A program made the translations under genes and the position numbers. Of a stretch of 64,000 bases of DNA, positions 32,290 through 42,084 are shown piece after piece. Source of the DNA: Reichenbachiella faecimaris (lineage in GTDB: Bacteria; Bacteroidota; Bacteroidia; Cytophagales; Cyclobacteriaceae); assembly GCF_900176375.1 (NCBI RefSeq), contig NZ_FWYF01000001.1, positions 186,001-250,000 on the forward strand, in the 5' to 3' direction. The stretch's first letter is position 1, and the number at the start of each line of letters is the position of its first letter. A model generated the notes under the pieces. It saw nothing but the letters and a program-made list of their open reading frames with translations. It made no database searches and was not told the DNA's origin.

Positions 32290-32703
32290 TTATAATGAAA
32301 TAGGCCAAAAGACAATGTCTACTCTCCTGTTCATTTGCCTGCCCTGTGGTGTACTATTGTCATATACAGGATTAAATTGGCCAAAGTCCTTTTGTTCAAT
32401 CGCTTCGAGCAAAATGCCATTATTATTCAAAAGTTCATTGATTGTGGTGGTACTTCGCATCTGAGACAACCATTGGTTATAGGAAACTCCTCCAATATTG
32501 TCAGTATGACTATGGATCGTAATACTATAGTGATGGAGGTCTGGTATGGAGTCTAAAAACTCCCGAAGTGTCTCTAGTTGATAGGGTGTGATGTAGTATT
32601 GTCCACCTGGGAAATAAATGCTTTTTCGGATATGCTCAGTTTGTGCAATGCCTTGAAACGGTAGTATAAGAAGGATGAGCATATAAAAAAACCGGGTAAC
32701 CAT
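32290..32703 (-). CDS. OmpA-family domain protein
   Basis: The 137-residue product has a signal peptide (VTRFFYMLILLILPFQGIAQ) and a compact OmpA-like C-terminal domain: HSYTI-like strand HYSITIHSHTDNIGG, then NQWLSQMRSTTTINELL and NRRVDIVFWP. TDxxG and the following SxxRA-like helix are the peptidoglycan-contact region. There is no beta-barrel or lipobox, so it would be a free periplasmic peptidoglycan binder. I keep the ATG at 32703 because Arg4 gives the signal its positive start; a second ATG seven codons in would remove it. Confidence 0.78.
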   Translation of the reverse strand: MVTRFFYMLILLILPFQGIAQTEHIRKSIYFPGGQYYITPYQLETLREFLDSIPDLHHYSITIHSHTDNIGGVSYNQWLSQMRSTTTINELLNNNGILLEAIEQKDFGQFNPVYDNSTPQGRQMNRRVDIVFWPISL

Positions 32704-32742
32704 TTGAAAGCATACGGAATATACTTCTTGTAGTTACCCGGT
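32691..32742 (-). terminator. Long-arm hairpin with T tract overlapping the OmpA-like start codon
   Basis: ACCGGGTAAC (32691-32700) and GTTACCCGGT (32733-32742) are perfect 10-bp arms 32 bp apart. On the minus strand the 3' arm runs straight into seven T residues. This can end transcription of the TPR gene that stops at 32770. The ATG of the OmpA-like gene lies in the loop next to the 3' arm, so the same hairpin could also limit its translation or attenuate read-through. Confidence 0.6.
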
Positions 32743-32769
32743 CATGAAGTCTATGACTTCTAATGTCTT

Positions 32770-33969
32770 TTATTGACCTGCTTCTAAAGCGTCTACTCTA
32801 TCTAAGATAGCTTCTGCTTTATCCATCATTTTCAGTTGTGTGTACATTTGCTGTAACGCTTTCAGTCCACTCAAATCATCAGGCTCAATACTTGTGGCTT
32901 TTTCCATGTATGGCAAGCCTTCTTTCAAAATTTTGTCAGCTTTGGCCAATTTAGCTGGGCCATATTTATCATAGTCCTTCAAATTCATATCCCGAACTTC
33001 GTCGTAATATTCTTTTGCCATGTTTACATAGATCACGCCTGTATTGAAATTAGCGATATAACTGCTAGGGTCGATTTCAATGGCTTTTAAATAAGACTCT
33101 TTTGCTTTCGCGTAATTCGTTCTGGCCTCTTCCTTTTTGCCCTCATCCAGTTTTACACTAGCTAAGTTGTCATACAAGACACCAAGATTCAGGTGTAGGT
33201 TCACGTTAGTTGGGTCTTCAGCAATGGCAGCCTCGAGTTTGGTCTTAGCCTCCTCTACTTTTTCCATTTTCAAAAGCAAGCTGATTTCCTCTTGCCCAAA
33301 TTTGGTATCTTCTGGAAATAATTCTTTAGCCTTTCTTACCAGCTCAAGTGCCTTTTCATCATTCTTTTTCTCTGCTCTTTCAATATAAATCAGAGTGGAT
33401 ACTACGTCTGAACTTGCCACATTCAAATCCAGCATTTTGTAGTAGTAGGTCAAAGTTTTATCACTTTTTTCAGATAGTTGAGCAGCAACACCCGCATATA
33501 AAAGTGTGACAGAATCACTGGGTTTTACTATAAGTGCCTTTTCAAAATTTTGGAGAGCTTCTCCATATTTTTCCTCTCCATATAAAGTTCCGCCATTATT
33601 AATGAAATTACCCCAAATCGCATCAAGGTTTGTGGTAGCAATCAAATGGTTTGGACTATTTTCTTTCTCCATTTCCAATACTTTGTTGTAAGCGGCTATC
33701 GCTTTGCTCAAAGCATCTGAATCAATTGCCGTAACGGCCTCATCAGCACTAGTAGCGATCGCTTGATAGATTTTACCTCTTACAAACCAAGTCTTAGATT
33801 TTGTAGCATTTTTTTCAATTGTAATAGCTACATCTATTTCTGCTTTCGCATTGGCGTAATCGCTTTTGACCAAATAAGAATCTGCTTTAGTAACAGACCC
33901 TTTCTGTGCGAAAGTAGCTACGCTTATAAGTAGGGTAAGCGTGAGCACAAACAGTTTATTTGTATTCAT
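32770..33969 (-). CDS. Secreted TPR-repeat protein
   Basis: The 399-residue protein has a signal peptide (NKLFVLTLTLLISVATFAQKG) and then tetratricopeptide repeats through the whole chain, for example YGEALQNFEKALIVKPSDSV near residue 135 and AKESYLKAIEIDPSSYIANF near residue 290. TPR arrays are protein-binding scaffolds; here in the periplasm. It lies 48 bp after gyrA's upstream neighbour position on the same strand but has its own terminator-like hairpin at 32691-32742. No enzymatic motif is present. Confidence 0.82.
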   Translation of the reverse strand: MNTNKLFVLTLTLLISVATFAQKGSVTKADSYLVKSDYANAKAEIDVAITIEKNATKSKTWFVRGKIYQAIATSADEAVTAIDSDALSKAIAAYNKVLEMEKENSPNHLIATTNLDAIWGNFINNGGTLYGEEKYGEALQNFEKALIVKPSDSVTLLYAGVAAQLSEKSDKTLTYYYKMLDLNVASSDVVSTLIYIERAEKKNDEKALELVRKAKELFPEDTKFGQEEISLLLKMEKVEEAKTKLEAAIAEDPTNVNLHLNLGVLYDNLASVKLDEGKKEEARTNYAKAKESYLKAIEIDPSSYIANFNTGVIYVNMAKEYYDEVRDMNLKDYDKYGPAKLAKADKILKEGLPYMEKATSIEPDDLSGLKALQQMYTQLKMMDKAEAILDRVDALEAGQ

Positions 33970-34017
33970 AATTTTTAATGTTTACTAGAACCTGCTGGTT
34001 CCTAATCTGGTTTAATT

Positions 34018-36552
34018 TTACTCTTTATCGTTGTTTTCTTCTGTTGAAGTAGAATCATCCTGATTTTCAATTTCAGGCTCCTCTCCTTCTATCTTTTCAA
34101 TTTTTTCTACTGAAGAAATTTCGTCTTTGTCTCCAAGTTTAATCAATCTAACACCTTGTGTTGCTCTTCCCATTATTCTCAGGTTGGCAACGGCTAATCG
34201 AATGGTAATTCCTGATTTGTTTATGATCATCAAATCATCCGTGTCTACCACTTCTTTGATAGCTACCAATGCGCCAGTCTTTTCTGTGATGTTCATGGCT
34301 TTCACGCCTTTACCACCACGTTTAGTAATTCTGTAGGCATCCATGTCAGATCGCTTACCATAGCCCTTCTCAGTCACTACCAACAAGTTAGCGTCCTCTC
34401 TGGCTACACAAACCATACCAATGACATAATCATCAGCTCCTTCCAGTCGTACAGCTCTCACACCTGCAGCCGTTCTTCCCATTGGACGAACATCCTGCTC
34501 GTTAAAGTGAATGGCCTTTCCTGACTTTTTAGCAATCACAATATGATTGTTGCCATTGGTCAAGTTGACATTTAGCAATTCATCTCCTTCGTGAATGGTA
34601 ATGGCATTGATACCATTCTGACGCGGTCGTGAGTATGCTTCCAAAGAGGTTTTCTTAATTACTCCTTGCTTAGTACACATCACGATGTAATTATTATTGA
34701 TATAATCCTCGTCTGAAAGGGTATTTACATTGATGACAGCACGGATAGAATCTTCACTTTCGATATTGATGAGATTCTGAATAGCTCTTCCTTTTGTAGC
34801 TTTTTGACCCTCAGGGATTTCCCAAACCTTTTTCCAGAAGACTTTACCTAACTCTGTGAATATCAACAAGTAATTGTGAGTAGAAGCAACAAATAAGTGC
34901 TCTGTAAAATCGTCAGTTTTGGAAGTAGCTCCTTTTGAACCTACACCTCCTCTGCCCTGCGTTCTATATTCTGTAAGTGGTGTTCTTTTGATGTACCCTT
35001 CGTGCGAAATGGTAATGACCATTTCCTCATCAGGGATCATGTCTTCGGCAGTGAAATCATCTGCCGCATGCTCTATATCCGAACGGCGCTCATCCCCATA
35101 TTTATCTCTTAGTTCTGAAAGTTCTTCTTTGATGATGTCCATTCTCATTTCCTCGCTTTCAAGAATGGCCTTCAAATGATCAATCAACTTCATGATCTCA
35201 TCATACTCTTTCTGGATTTTCTCTCTTTCAAGACCTGTCAATCTTTGAAGCCTCATTTCAAGAATGGCTTTGGCTTGAATTTCACTCAAACCAAATTTCT
35301 CCATCAATCCTGCTTTTGCAATTTCTGGATCTCGCGAAGCCCTAATCAAATTGATGACTTCGTCCAGATTGTCAAGAGCTATTAAGTAGCCCTCAAGGAT
35401 GTGAGCTCTCTTTTCAGCTTCATTCAGCTCGTACTGCGTTCTTCTGATGACGACCTCGTGTCTGTGCTCAACGAAGTATTTGATTAAGTCTTTAAGGTTT
35501 AAGGTCTGGGGACGACCTTTTACCAACGCTACATTGTTTACACCAAATGAAGATTGTAGTTGTGTGTACTTGTAGAGGTTGTTTAAGACAATATTAGGAA
35601 TCGCGTCTTTTTTTATATCGTACACGATACGCATACCATCTCTATCCGATTCATCCCTGATATCAGAAATGCCTTCCAGCTTCTTATCATTGATTAGAGC
35701 AGCTGTCTTTTCAATCATGTTTGCTTTATTCACCTGATAAGGAATCTCGGATACGATGATTTGTTCCTTACCTGACTTCAAAGTTTCAAATTCCGCTCTT
35801 GCCCGAAGGACTACTCTGCCTCTACCCGTTTCGTAAGCTTGCCTTACGCCTTGATAGCCATAAATGGTTGCACCTGTAGGAAAATCAGGAGCAGTAACAT
35901 GTTCCATCAATTCAGGTATTTCAATGTCATTGTTGTCTATATAGGCAATGGTACCATTGATGACCTCAGTAAGGTTGTGAGGAGCCATGTTGGTAGCCAT
36001 ACCCACAGCAATACCTGATGTGCCATTCACCAAAAGGTTTGGAAATTTTCCAGGTAGTACAGTTGGTTCTTTTAGCGAGTCGTCAAAGTTGGGCTGGAAA
36101 TCAACTGTTTCTTTGTTGATGTCATGCAAAAGCTCTTCAGCCATTCTTTTCAATCTGGCTTCAGTATAACGCATGGCAGCTGGTGAATCACCATCCACAG
36201 AACCAAAGTTACCCTGTCCGTCCACTAACGGGTATCGCAATGACCACTCTTGAGCCATACGCACCATGGTGTCGTAAACAGACGAATCACCATGCGGGTG
36301 ATACTTACCTAATACTTCCCCGACAATTCTAGCAGATTTTTTATAGGCACGGTTGTGCAAAACACCCAAATCCAGCATACCATAGAGTACTCTTCTATGC
36401 ACTGGTTTTAATCCGTCTCTTACGTCTGGTAAAGCTCTGGAAATGATAACTGACATTGAATAATCAATGTATGCGCCACGCATTTCATCTTCGATATTGA
36501 TAGGTATTATATTCTGATCCCCTAGAGGTAGGTTTTCGTTGTCTTCAGCCAT
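34018..36552 (-). CDS. gyrA: DNA gyrase subunit A
   Basis: The 844-residue protein has the winged-helix and tower region with catalytic Tyr129 in [10 protein letters not shown], and the quinolone-resistance region [18 protein letters not shown], in which Ser90 and Asp94 correspond to the E. coli Ser83 and Asp87 wild-type residues. The C-terminal half has six beta-pinwheel blades, with [10 protein letters not shown] as the GyrA-box, distinguishing it from ParC. With GyrB it introduces negative supercoils. The acidic C-terminal tail is common. The downstream TPR gene begins 48 bp after its stop. Confidence 0.97.
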   Translation of the reverse strand: MAEDNENLPLGDQNIIPINIEDEMRGAYIDYSMSVIISRALPDVRDGLKPVHRRVLYGMLDLGVLHNRAYKKSARIVGEVLGKYHPHGDSSVYDTMVRMAQEWSLRYPLVDGQGNFGSVDGDSPAAMRYTEARLKRMAEELLHDINKETVDFQPNFDDSLKEPTVLPGKFPNLLVNGTSGIAVGMATNMAPHNLTEVINGTIAYIDNNDIEIPELMEHVTAPDFPTGATIYGYQGVRQAYETGRGRVVLRARAEFETLKSGKEQIIVSEIPYQVNKANMIEKTAALINDKKLEGISDIRDESDRDGMRIVYDIKKDAIPNIVLNNLYKYTQLQSSFGVNNVALVKGRPQTLNLKDLIKYFVEHRHEVVIRRTQYELNEAEKRAHILEGYLIALDNLDEVINLIRASRDPEIAKAGLMEKFGLSEIQAKAILEMRLQRLTGLEREKIQKEYDEIMKLIDHLKAILESEEMRMDIIKEELSELRDKYGDERRSDIEHAADDFTAEDMIPDEEMVITISHEGYIKRTPLTEYRTQGRGGVGSKGATSKTDDFTEHLFVASTHNYLLIFTELGKVFWKKVWEIPEGQKATKGRAIQNLINIESEDSIRAVINVNTLSDEDYINNNYIVMCTKQGVIKKTSLEAYSRPRQNGINAITIHEGDELLNVNLTNGNNHIVIAKKSGKAIHFNEQDVRPMGRTAAGVRAVRLEGADDYVIGMVCVAREDANLLVVTEKGYGKRSDMDAYRITKRGGKGVKAMNITEKTGALVAIKEVVDTDDLMIINKSGITIRLAVANLRIMGRATQGVRLIKLGDKDEISSVEKIEKIEGEEPEIENQDDSTSTEENNDKE

Positions 36553-36701
36553 AAAATTTTAAATAATGACAAGCAAAATTAAGAGCGCAATTTAACGAAA
36601 ATTAAACCTAAAATTCACTATCTGCTGCAACAATATGGGCAAAGAAATAAAGTATTTTTTTGGCCTGAATGGGACAGGAAAACAAGGAATTAGTGTACTT
36701 A

Positions 36702-37778
36702 TCAATAAGGGTTCAGTTTCTTTCTGTTTCTGAACTTGTATCGCCAAAGTTTTCTATGATTCTCTCCTACTTTAGGATTCTGCTTTTTCCAGATTGGCTG
36801 GCCTCTTACTTCCTCCACTCGTCCTGTTTGGGGATCAGTATAGAGGTGTTTGAGTTGTACATGGTCACTTTTCATAGGTGATCTCCTAAGTTCTGGAATA
36901 GTGATACTGACACCAAAGTTGACTTCGAAAGCCGGATTCTTATGTTGAATATTCAGTCCTGTCTCTGGCACATTGATTCCATAATTCTTAAAGTCGTAGG
37001 ATGGTTTGATTACGATTCTGAAATATTCCGAAAGGTTTTTCTCAATTGAAACACCCAGGTTAAAAAACAAACTTTGATTCATCAGGCTTGAATTCCAGTT
37101 TTTCCCCATTTTTTGTTTGCCAAATTCTAATTCTCCGGCAAAAGACCAATCCCAGAAATCGTAGAAACGATAGCCCAGATTCATATAATAGCTAAAGAAA
37201 ACTGCCTTTTTAAAATTTGGTTCATAATTTCTAATACCCAAATCATCACGTGTAGGACTCAATGACTTGATGGTATGAAACTCAAGGCTCAACCCCAATC
37301 CCACTCGGAATTTCTGATAGTTGTATCGGACGGCGAGATTTATTGGTATGCCCCATCCTCTGCCTTCAAATCCCAAACCTATTGAGTCTGCATGGTATGG
37401 CACCAAATCCCTGATCAACAAAGGATTATTGACAGGGTTAGACAGTGGTGGGTATGGCACATCAAATGTGTCAATCAAAACCACAGCTTGTGCTAAGACG
37501 GGATTGTTAAACCAGTTGTCATAAACATCAAATTCTTCTCCTAAGGGCTCGCCCAGATCTGGAGATATAAACTGTTGACTGGCTGACTGCAGATACCAGA
37601 AACCAGACAGGTCGTGACTATAATTGGTAGAGTTGTAACCCGTGGTGACTGTTATTGAAAACTGATTGAGTATTGCCCGAGCTGGAGGTCGATATATATC
37701 ATCAGGGTCTATGGGATATTCTTGTGCTTTGGCAACAGCTGAGAATAAGGTGATATATAGTAGTAATCTAAATTTCAA
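36702..37778 (-). CDS. Probable outer-membrane beta-barrel protein
   Basis: The 358-residue product has a signal peptide (KFRLLLYITLFSAVAKAQ) and alternating hydrophobic/polar strands such as RVGLGLSLEFHTIKSL, FSYYMNLGYRFYDFWDW and PAFEVNFGVSITIPEL, consistent with an outer-membrane barrel. The C-terminal 60 residues are basic and resemble nothing known to me. It lies 18 bp downstream of the FKBP gene, same strand, so the chaperone-like isomerase and this protein may be co-expressed. Specific function unknown. Confidence 0.68.
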   Translation of the reverse strand: MKFRLLLYITLFSAVAKAQEYPIDPDDIYRPPARAILNQFSITVTTGYNSTNYSHDLSGFWYLQSASQQFISPDLGEPLGEEFDVYDNWFNNPVLAQAVVLIDTFDVPYPPLSNPVNNPLLIRDLVPYHADSIGLGFEGRGWGIPINLAVRYNYQKFRVGLGLSLEFHTIKSLSPTRDDLGIRNYEPNFKKAVFFSYYMNLGYRFYDFWDWSFAGELEFGKQKMGKNWNSSLMNQSLFFNLGVSIEKNLSEYFRIVIKPSYDFKNYGINVPETGLNIQHKNPAFEVNFGVSITIPELRRSPMKSDHVQLKHLYTDPQTGRVEEVRGQPIWKKQNPKVGENHRKLWRYKFRNRKKLNPY

Positions 37779-37796
37779 TGAGTTGTAGATCGATGA

Positions 37797-38921
37797 TTAT
37801 GGATTATTTAGCAGGCTGGTTTCAAACATAATTATTTCATAAGGAGCCACTTTCGCCGCATATTGAGGAATGATTTCTAAATCCACAAAATCTTGTTTTG
37901 TAAACCTGGGGATTACAAAAACACTTTCTCCATAGGCTTTATGCGAAGGTATAATAATTAAAGCATCTTCACTTCGTTCCATGGCAGATATACCTACATC
38001 TAATCCTTCCAAAACCTCTCCAACGTCAAACGTATAGGTCAGTGGTGTAGCATTGGGTATTCGGTCAAAAACTTCTCCGTCCAATGTGCTTCCAGTATAA
38101 CTGATAGTGGCCAGATCATTTCTTCTGAGGGTATCATTCTCTGTGCCTTCAGCCAAACGCTTGTAAAAAATTTGCTCAGAGGCAAAATATCTAACTGAAT
38201 CGAGTGGATGAAACAATGTGGTATCAGTATGTACCCACTGACCAAGTGTCGTATTAAATGTGCTATCTATTATAGTGCTGTCTAGCTGATTGTCAGAAAT
38301 GTATTCGATAATCTGATCATATTGATTGTCTATGATATCAGCTATGCTGTGAATGGCCGTTATCTCCACCACAATTTCGAGAATCGCATTTTCAGGAATT
38401 AAAGAACTGAATGAATAATCACCATAAGCTAAAGAAGAAGGAATATAAAACCTGTAAGTCTCACCTTCTTTCATTAAACCTAAACCTATATCTAAACCTA
38501 CTGGGTAAATAGCGTCAACACCATGCCTGAGTAATAATGAATCTTCTTCACCTCTAGTAATTTGATCAATGACACTTCCATTCATCACCTGAGCCGTATA
38601 GTATATGCTCAATATGTCGCCGCTATTTACCGAAGTACCTGTAGGCACTGTGTCAATTACATGATAATAAATACCAGATTCATCAGCTACAGCCAGTGTA
38701 TCATTTTCTGCAAGATAGGCTTCAATTTCTGCTTGATCTCCAGCATTTTGATCTATGGTAGGGTCGCTGCTATCATTGCAATAGGAAAGCAAAAACAAGC
38801 TCGTAAGGGCAAATAAGAAACGTAAGTTTTTTGTATTGAAAATCAAGGTCCAGCTATTTTTCACAAATTGATGAAATAACGACGAGAATGGAAATAAATT
38901 TCGATAATATCTTTTTGCCAA
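37797..38921 (-). CDS. FKBP-type peptidyl-prolyl isomerase, tandem-domain lipoprotein
   Basis: Two FKBP domains are visible: residues about 90-190 (SGDILSIYYTAQVMNGSVID, FYIPSSLAYGDYSF) and 255-365 (ATISYTGSTLDGEVFD, LIIIPSHKAYGES). The lipobox FLLSYCND is preceded by 25 extra residues when the ATG at 38921 is used. A TTG at 38846 would give a normal lipoprotein signal (IFNTKNLRFLFALTSLFLLSYC). It would fold proteins in the periplasm while tethered to a membrane. The first domain may be less active than typical FKBPs, but this cannot be judged by eye. Confidence 0.85.
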   Translation of the reverse strand: MAKRYYRNLFPFSSLFHQFVKNSWTLIFNTKNLRFLFALTSLFLLSYCNDSSDPTIDQNAGDQAEIEAYLAENDTLAVADESGIYYHVIDTVPTGTSVNSGDILSIYYTAQVMNGSVIDQITRGEEDSLLLRHGVDAIYPVGLDIGLGLMKEGETYRFYIPSSLAYGDYSFSSLIPENAILEIVVEITAIHSIADIIDNQYDQIIEYISDNQLDSTIIDSTFNTTLGQWVHTDTTLFHPLDSVRYFASEQIFYKRLAEGTENDTLRRNDLATISYTGSTLDGEVFDRIPNATPLTYTFDVGEVLEGLDVGISAMERSEDALIIIPSHKAYGESVFVIPRFTKQDFVDLEIIPQYAAKVAPYEIIMFETSLLNNP

Positions 38922-38922
38922 T

Positions 38923-39534
38923 TCAATTCACCTTGAAGGTGCTACAGAAATAGTGAAAAAGAGGAATCTTATGGAGTCCCAATTTTTCGCCAATGGACTG
39001 TACACGCCCAAAATCAACTTTTGAAATGCTGCGCTGACTGATGATGTCTTCGTCGTCGTCCAAAAAGAAAGAGGACAAAAAACGGATCAGAATATAAGGG
39101 GCCTTGAGTACTTCATCTCGATAGGCAGACTCACTCACTGATTGGTTTTTGTCGTAGGGAGCTTCCAGCTTACTTATACTAAAAGTTTCTTCCATTGTGA
39201 GTCTAATGATTCCAAGAAATGAATCCTCCCAGTTGTCGTATTGCTTGATCAAATATTTCAAACCAAAGACTACAGGATCTTTCTTCATGAAATAACCACC
39301 TTTCGATAATTTTCTTGCCTTTTTATTGAGGGCCATTTCTTCCCAAAGACTTACACTGCCATTAGCTAGGGCAACACCTACTGTGGGAGTCATTACTATG
39401 AGGGAGAAAAAATCCTGGTCAGATATTTCCAGGTAAGGTGCCTCGTTCTTAATAAATTCTTTTTTGAGTTCAAACGTAGCCTTCTTTATGACCTCATTTT
39501 CAATTAAGGTTTCTATTTCATATTCCGTGAACAT
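38923..39534 (-). CDS. Conserved hypothetical protein
   Basis: The 203-residue protein has no signal peptide and is mostly helical with acidic clusters (LDDDEDIISQRS near residue 160). I recognise no domain. It ends one base before the start of the FKBP gene, so the two are very likely co-transcribed. The composition and lack of membrane segments indicate a cytosolic protein. Confidence 0.65.
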   Translation of the reverse strand: MFTEYEIETLIENEVIKKATFELKKEFIKNEAPYLEISDQDFFSLIVMTPTVGVALANGSVSLWEEMALNKKARKLSKGGYFMKKDPVVFGLKYLIKQYDNWEDSFLGIIRLTMEETFSISKLEAPYDKNQSVSESAYRDEVLKAPYILIRFLSSFFLDDDEDIISQRSISKVDFGRVQSIGEKLGLHKIPLFHYFCSTFKVN

Positions 39535-39595
39535 ACCTGAGCATTTTGTTACTTTAGAAATTTACCACGTATTATCGAATTAGAAAAACTAGCAA

Positions 39596-39631
39596 AAGAA
39601 AAAGGCATACCGAGTGATATGCCTTTTTCTT
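39596..39631. terminator. Strong bidirectional terminator
   Basis: AAGAAAAAGGCATA and TATGCCTTTTTCTT are perfect 14-bp arms around an 8-base loop. A and T tracts on both sides make it work in either direction. It directly follows the minus-strand gene ending at 39651 and separates it from the gene beginning at 39534. Confidence 0.85.
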
Positions 39632-39650
39632 GTTTTAAAAACTGGGGAAC

Positions 39651-40154
39651 TTATTCTTCACCTTCAGTTTCATCAGAAACAGTAGTCAATGAAGCCACAA
39701 TATCATCATACTGTGCTTTCACACTTTCATCAGCTTTCAACGCTTTTTTTACTTTATTGAAAGTGCCAGTACCTATTTCATCCTTCACCACTGTGGTATA
39801 TTGTTCTTTAAATTCAGCCTTAAAAGCCTCAATGCCTGCTTGAATCTCAGCATAAGCTGCAAGCTGCTCCTCTGTAGCACCTATTTCAGCCATTTTTGCT
39901 TCATCACCTTTCGCTTTGTTTAGTTTGTTGTAAAGTCTTCCTCCATCCATCAGTTCATTGCTTTTCACGGACTCGCTTATTTTCGCTTTCATATCAGCTT
40001 TGAGTGAGTCAATTTTTGCAGTTACCTGAGCATATTGAGTTAGTTCTTCACTTGTTATTTCTGTGTCTTGTGCCATTGTTTTTGGGCAGATAGCCAGACA
40101 GGCAATCAATAAACCAAAAACAAGTAGACTATTTTTCAACTTCACACTTTTCAT
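39651..40154 (-). CDS. Secreted helical protein, possibly DUF4168-like
   Basis: The 167-residue product has a signal peptide (KNSLLVFGLLIACLAICPKTMAQ) and a helical mature part rich in Lys, Glu and Ala, with repeats of the type ELTQYAQVTAKIDSLKADM and QLAAYAEIQAGIEAFKAEF. That spacing resembles DUF4168, but the match is uncertain. It is a single-gene unit: a strong terminator follows and a 143-bp gap precedes it. Function unknown. Confidence 0.62.
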   Translation of the reverse strand: MKSVKLKNSLLVFGLLIACLAICPKTMAQDTEITSEELTQYAQVTAKIDSLKADMKAKISESVKSNELMDGGRLYNKLNKAKGDEAKMAEIGATEEQLAAYAEIQAGIEAFKAEFKEQYTTVVKDEIGTGTFNKVKKALKADESVKAQYDDIVASLTTVSDETEGEE

Positions 40155-40297
40155 TTTTATGTAATTATTAATAGTTAACAGTTAAACCAATCACGAATAA
40201 AGGCCTCATGGTTCAATATGTCAAGTAAAATGTGGATTAATCCAGCAGATTGTCGAGAGTAATTATATTCGCAACATAATCATAAAGACCATAATCA

Positions 40298-40651
40298 ATG
40301 AAAAAAATATACTATCTCTCGACCTGTAGTACTTGCATTCGAATAATTAAAGAGTTGGGCATTACCGAAACAAATTTTGAAATGCAGGACATAAAAACGC
40401 AACCCATGACTGAGGCACAGGTGGATGAAATGAAAGCTTTGAGTGGAAGTTATGAGTCGTTGTTTAGCAGGAGAGCTATGAAATACAAGTCTATGGGCTT
40501 GGGCAGTCAAGACTTGTCGGAAATGGATTACAAAAGGTTGATTGTAGAAGAGTACACTTTTCTAAAGCGCCCAGTATTTATAATTGATGAGGAAATATTT
40601 ATTGGAAATTCGAAAAAAATCGTGGAAGCCGTAAATGCTAAGATCAACTAA
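40298..40651 (+). CDS. ArsC/Spx-like thioredoxin-fold protein
   Basis: The 117-residue protein starts with a beta strand and STCSTCIRIIKEL (CxxC), then has the ArsC-family segment YESLFSRRAMKYKSMGL and a cis-Pro region LKRPVFIIDEEIFIG. It is the size of the arsenate-reductase-like glutaredoxin family. Real arsenate reduction needs further residues, so a redox or regulatory role like that of Spx/YffB is equally likely. Its stop overlaps the convergent lipoprotein gene by 4 bp. A TATATTCG 7/8 match to the -7 promoter element lies about 20 bp upstream of the ATG. Confidence 0.82.
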   Translation: MKKIYYLSTCSTCIRIIKELGITETNFEMQDIKTQPMTEAQVDEMKALSGSYESLFSRRAMKYKSMGLGSQDLSEMDYKRLIVEEYTFLKRPVFIIDEEIFIGNSKKIVEAVNAKIN

Positions 40652-42048
40652 TAAAGCCTACTTTGTGGAACGCTTTCCAGGGAGTAAAAGGAGTGAAATA
40701 TAGTTTGGTCATTTTGAACATGAAAAGTGAAATCATGTTCTTGTCTTAATTCTTTGCCACTTTTTATGGAAAGTTTTGCGTTGGTTACCCCCACAGGCAA
40801 ACGGGCACGTGTATAATAAATGGTATGGGGAATGGTCTGCCAGTTTCTGGTATCAGCTTTCTCAGTAAAAGCATTGAAAGCACCTAATGCTGCTCCCCAT
40901 CCCTCACTTTCTTCCCTGAGTTGCTTTTCAGCAGTTTTTTTTATGGCCAGCCTCAAAAGAGATTTACTCAATTCGAGCCCCATTCTTTGGTTTAGAGAAT
41001 ATATAGCAATTTTATTGATGTCTTCAGCCTCTTCTAGTCTGAAATTACTCTTGCCTACACTGAGTGTGGCATTGCTAAAAATTGGTTTTCTTTCATTGTA
41101 TTTTGGGATGGCTACTCGATAAAATTCCAAATCAGAAAGGTCAGTTTTCTTTTCATCCTCCTCGTCATTGGTATCCATATAAAAGGAAAAGTTGTATCCT
41201 CGTTCTTTATTTACAAATGTGATCAATCCATCCTTGCCATGCACGACAGTGAAATTGATCGAAAATTCATCTTTCACTGGTCCAAGGCCATTATTCCAAA
41301 GAAAGATCAAATCACCACCTTCCTTTTTGTCAGGGGAAAATTTCATTTTGAACTCATCTTCATATTGCATTAACTCCGTCTGGAATCCCATGAGATACGC
41401 CGTTCTTAATAAATCTTTTTTGAGTTGTTTAGGCGGTTTTACACCAAACATTTTGCTGTAATCTTCCTTATAGATGTCGTAAGAATTTCGGTAAGCAATA
41501 AATGCATTATTGTAATCTCGATCGGCATCATAGATCAATCCCATTAGATTGTGTATAAAGGCATCTCGTTTGTATTTAGAATCACTTTTGTATTTATCAT
41601 TGAGTTTGGCCAATCGATTATTTAATCTCCTGCACTCAACAAGGGCAGCTTCTCTATCTCCTAATTTTATATAGTTCAAAGCCTTGTAGTAAAGCAGTAT
41701 GAGATGTTCGTGATCTTCCCCCTTATATTCAATGATCGTTGGGTTCAGTAGATAAGCACCTGCCTCATTGAAGTAATTGGTTCGGTAATCTTCCCCATAG
41801 ATAAAAGCCTTCTCAAAGTAAATATTACTTTCTTCAGGCTTATTTAGCATGGCAGCCACTGTTCCTCTATTGAGGTAGTATAAAAACTTCTCCTTACTGT
41901 CTGCTGCTTTGGGGTTTTGCACCAACACCTTTTCAGCTGCTTCCATATTACCACTTTCAAAATCCTGATTAAAGGCAAGATTCATTTGATAATAGGTGGC
42001 ACAGCTCAGCAAGAAGCATAGCGGCAGTACTTGATAAAATCGTTTCAT
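40648..42048 (-). CDS. COG3014-like lipoprotein with TPR region
   Basis: The 466-residue protein has a lipobox (VLPLCFLLSCAT), a TPR-like N-terminal half (for example NIYFEKAFIYGEDYRTNYF) and a beta-rich C-terminal half with RVAIPKYNERKP and QTIPHTIYYTRARLPVG. This is the layout I recall for COG3014 proteins, which co-occur with LpoB genes. It would be an outer-membrane lipoprotein involved in cell-wall synthesis. It is 36 bp downstream of the lpoB-like gene and probably in its operon. Confidence 0.75.
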   Translation of the reverse strand: MKRFYQVLPLCFLLSCATYYQMNLAFNQDFESGNMEAAEKVLVQNPKAADSKEKFLYYLNRGTVAAMLNKPEESNIYFEKAFIYGEDYRTNYFNEAGAYLLNPTIIEYKGEDHEHLILLYYKALNYIKLGDREAALVECRRLNNRLAKLNDKYKSDSKYKRDAFIHNLMGLIYDADRDYNNAFIAYRNSYDIYKEDYSKMFGVKPPKQLKKDLLRTAYLMGFQTELMQYEDEFKMKFSPDKKEGGDLIFLWNNGLGPVKDEFSINFTVVHGKDGLITFVNKERGYNFSFYMDTNDEEDEKKTDLSDLEFYRVAIPKYNERKPIFSNATLSVGKSNFRLEEAEDINKIAIYSLNQRMGLELSKSLLRLAIKKTAEKQLREESEGWGAALGAFNAFTEKADTRNWQTIPHTIYYTRARLPVGVTNAKLSIKSGKELRQEHDFTFHVQNDQTIFHSFYSLESVPQSRLY

Positions 42049-42084
42049 TATCAGTTTAAGGAGAAGTTTTTTGAATCTGGTTAC

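Noticed and set aside
34018-36552. Quinolone-resistance mutation in gyrA
   Set aside because: The key Ser and Asp (equivalent to 83 and 87) are the wild-type residues in [11 protein letters not shown].
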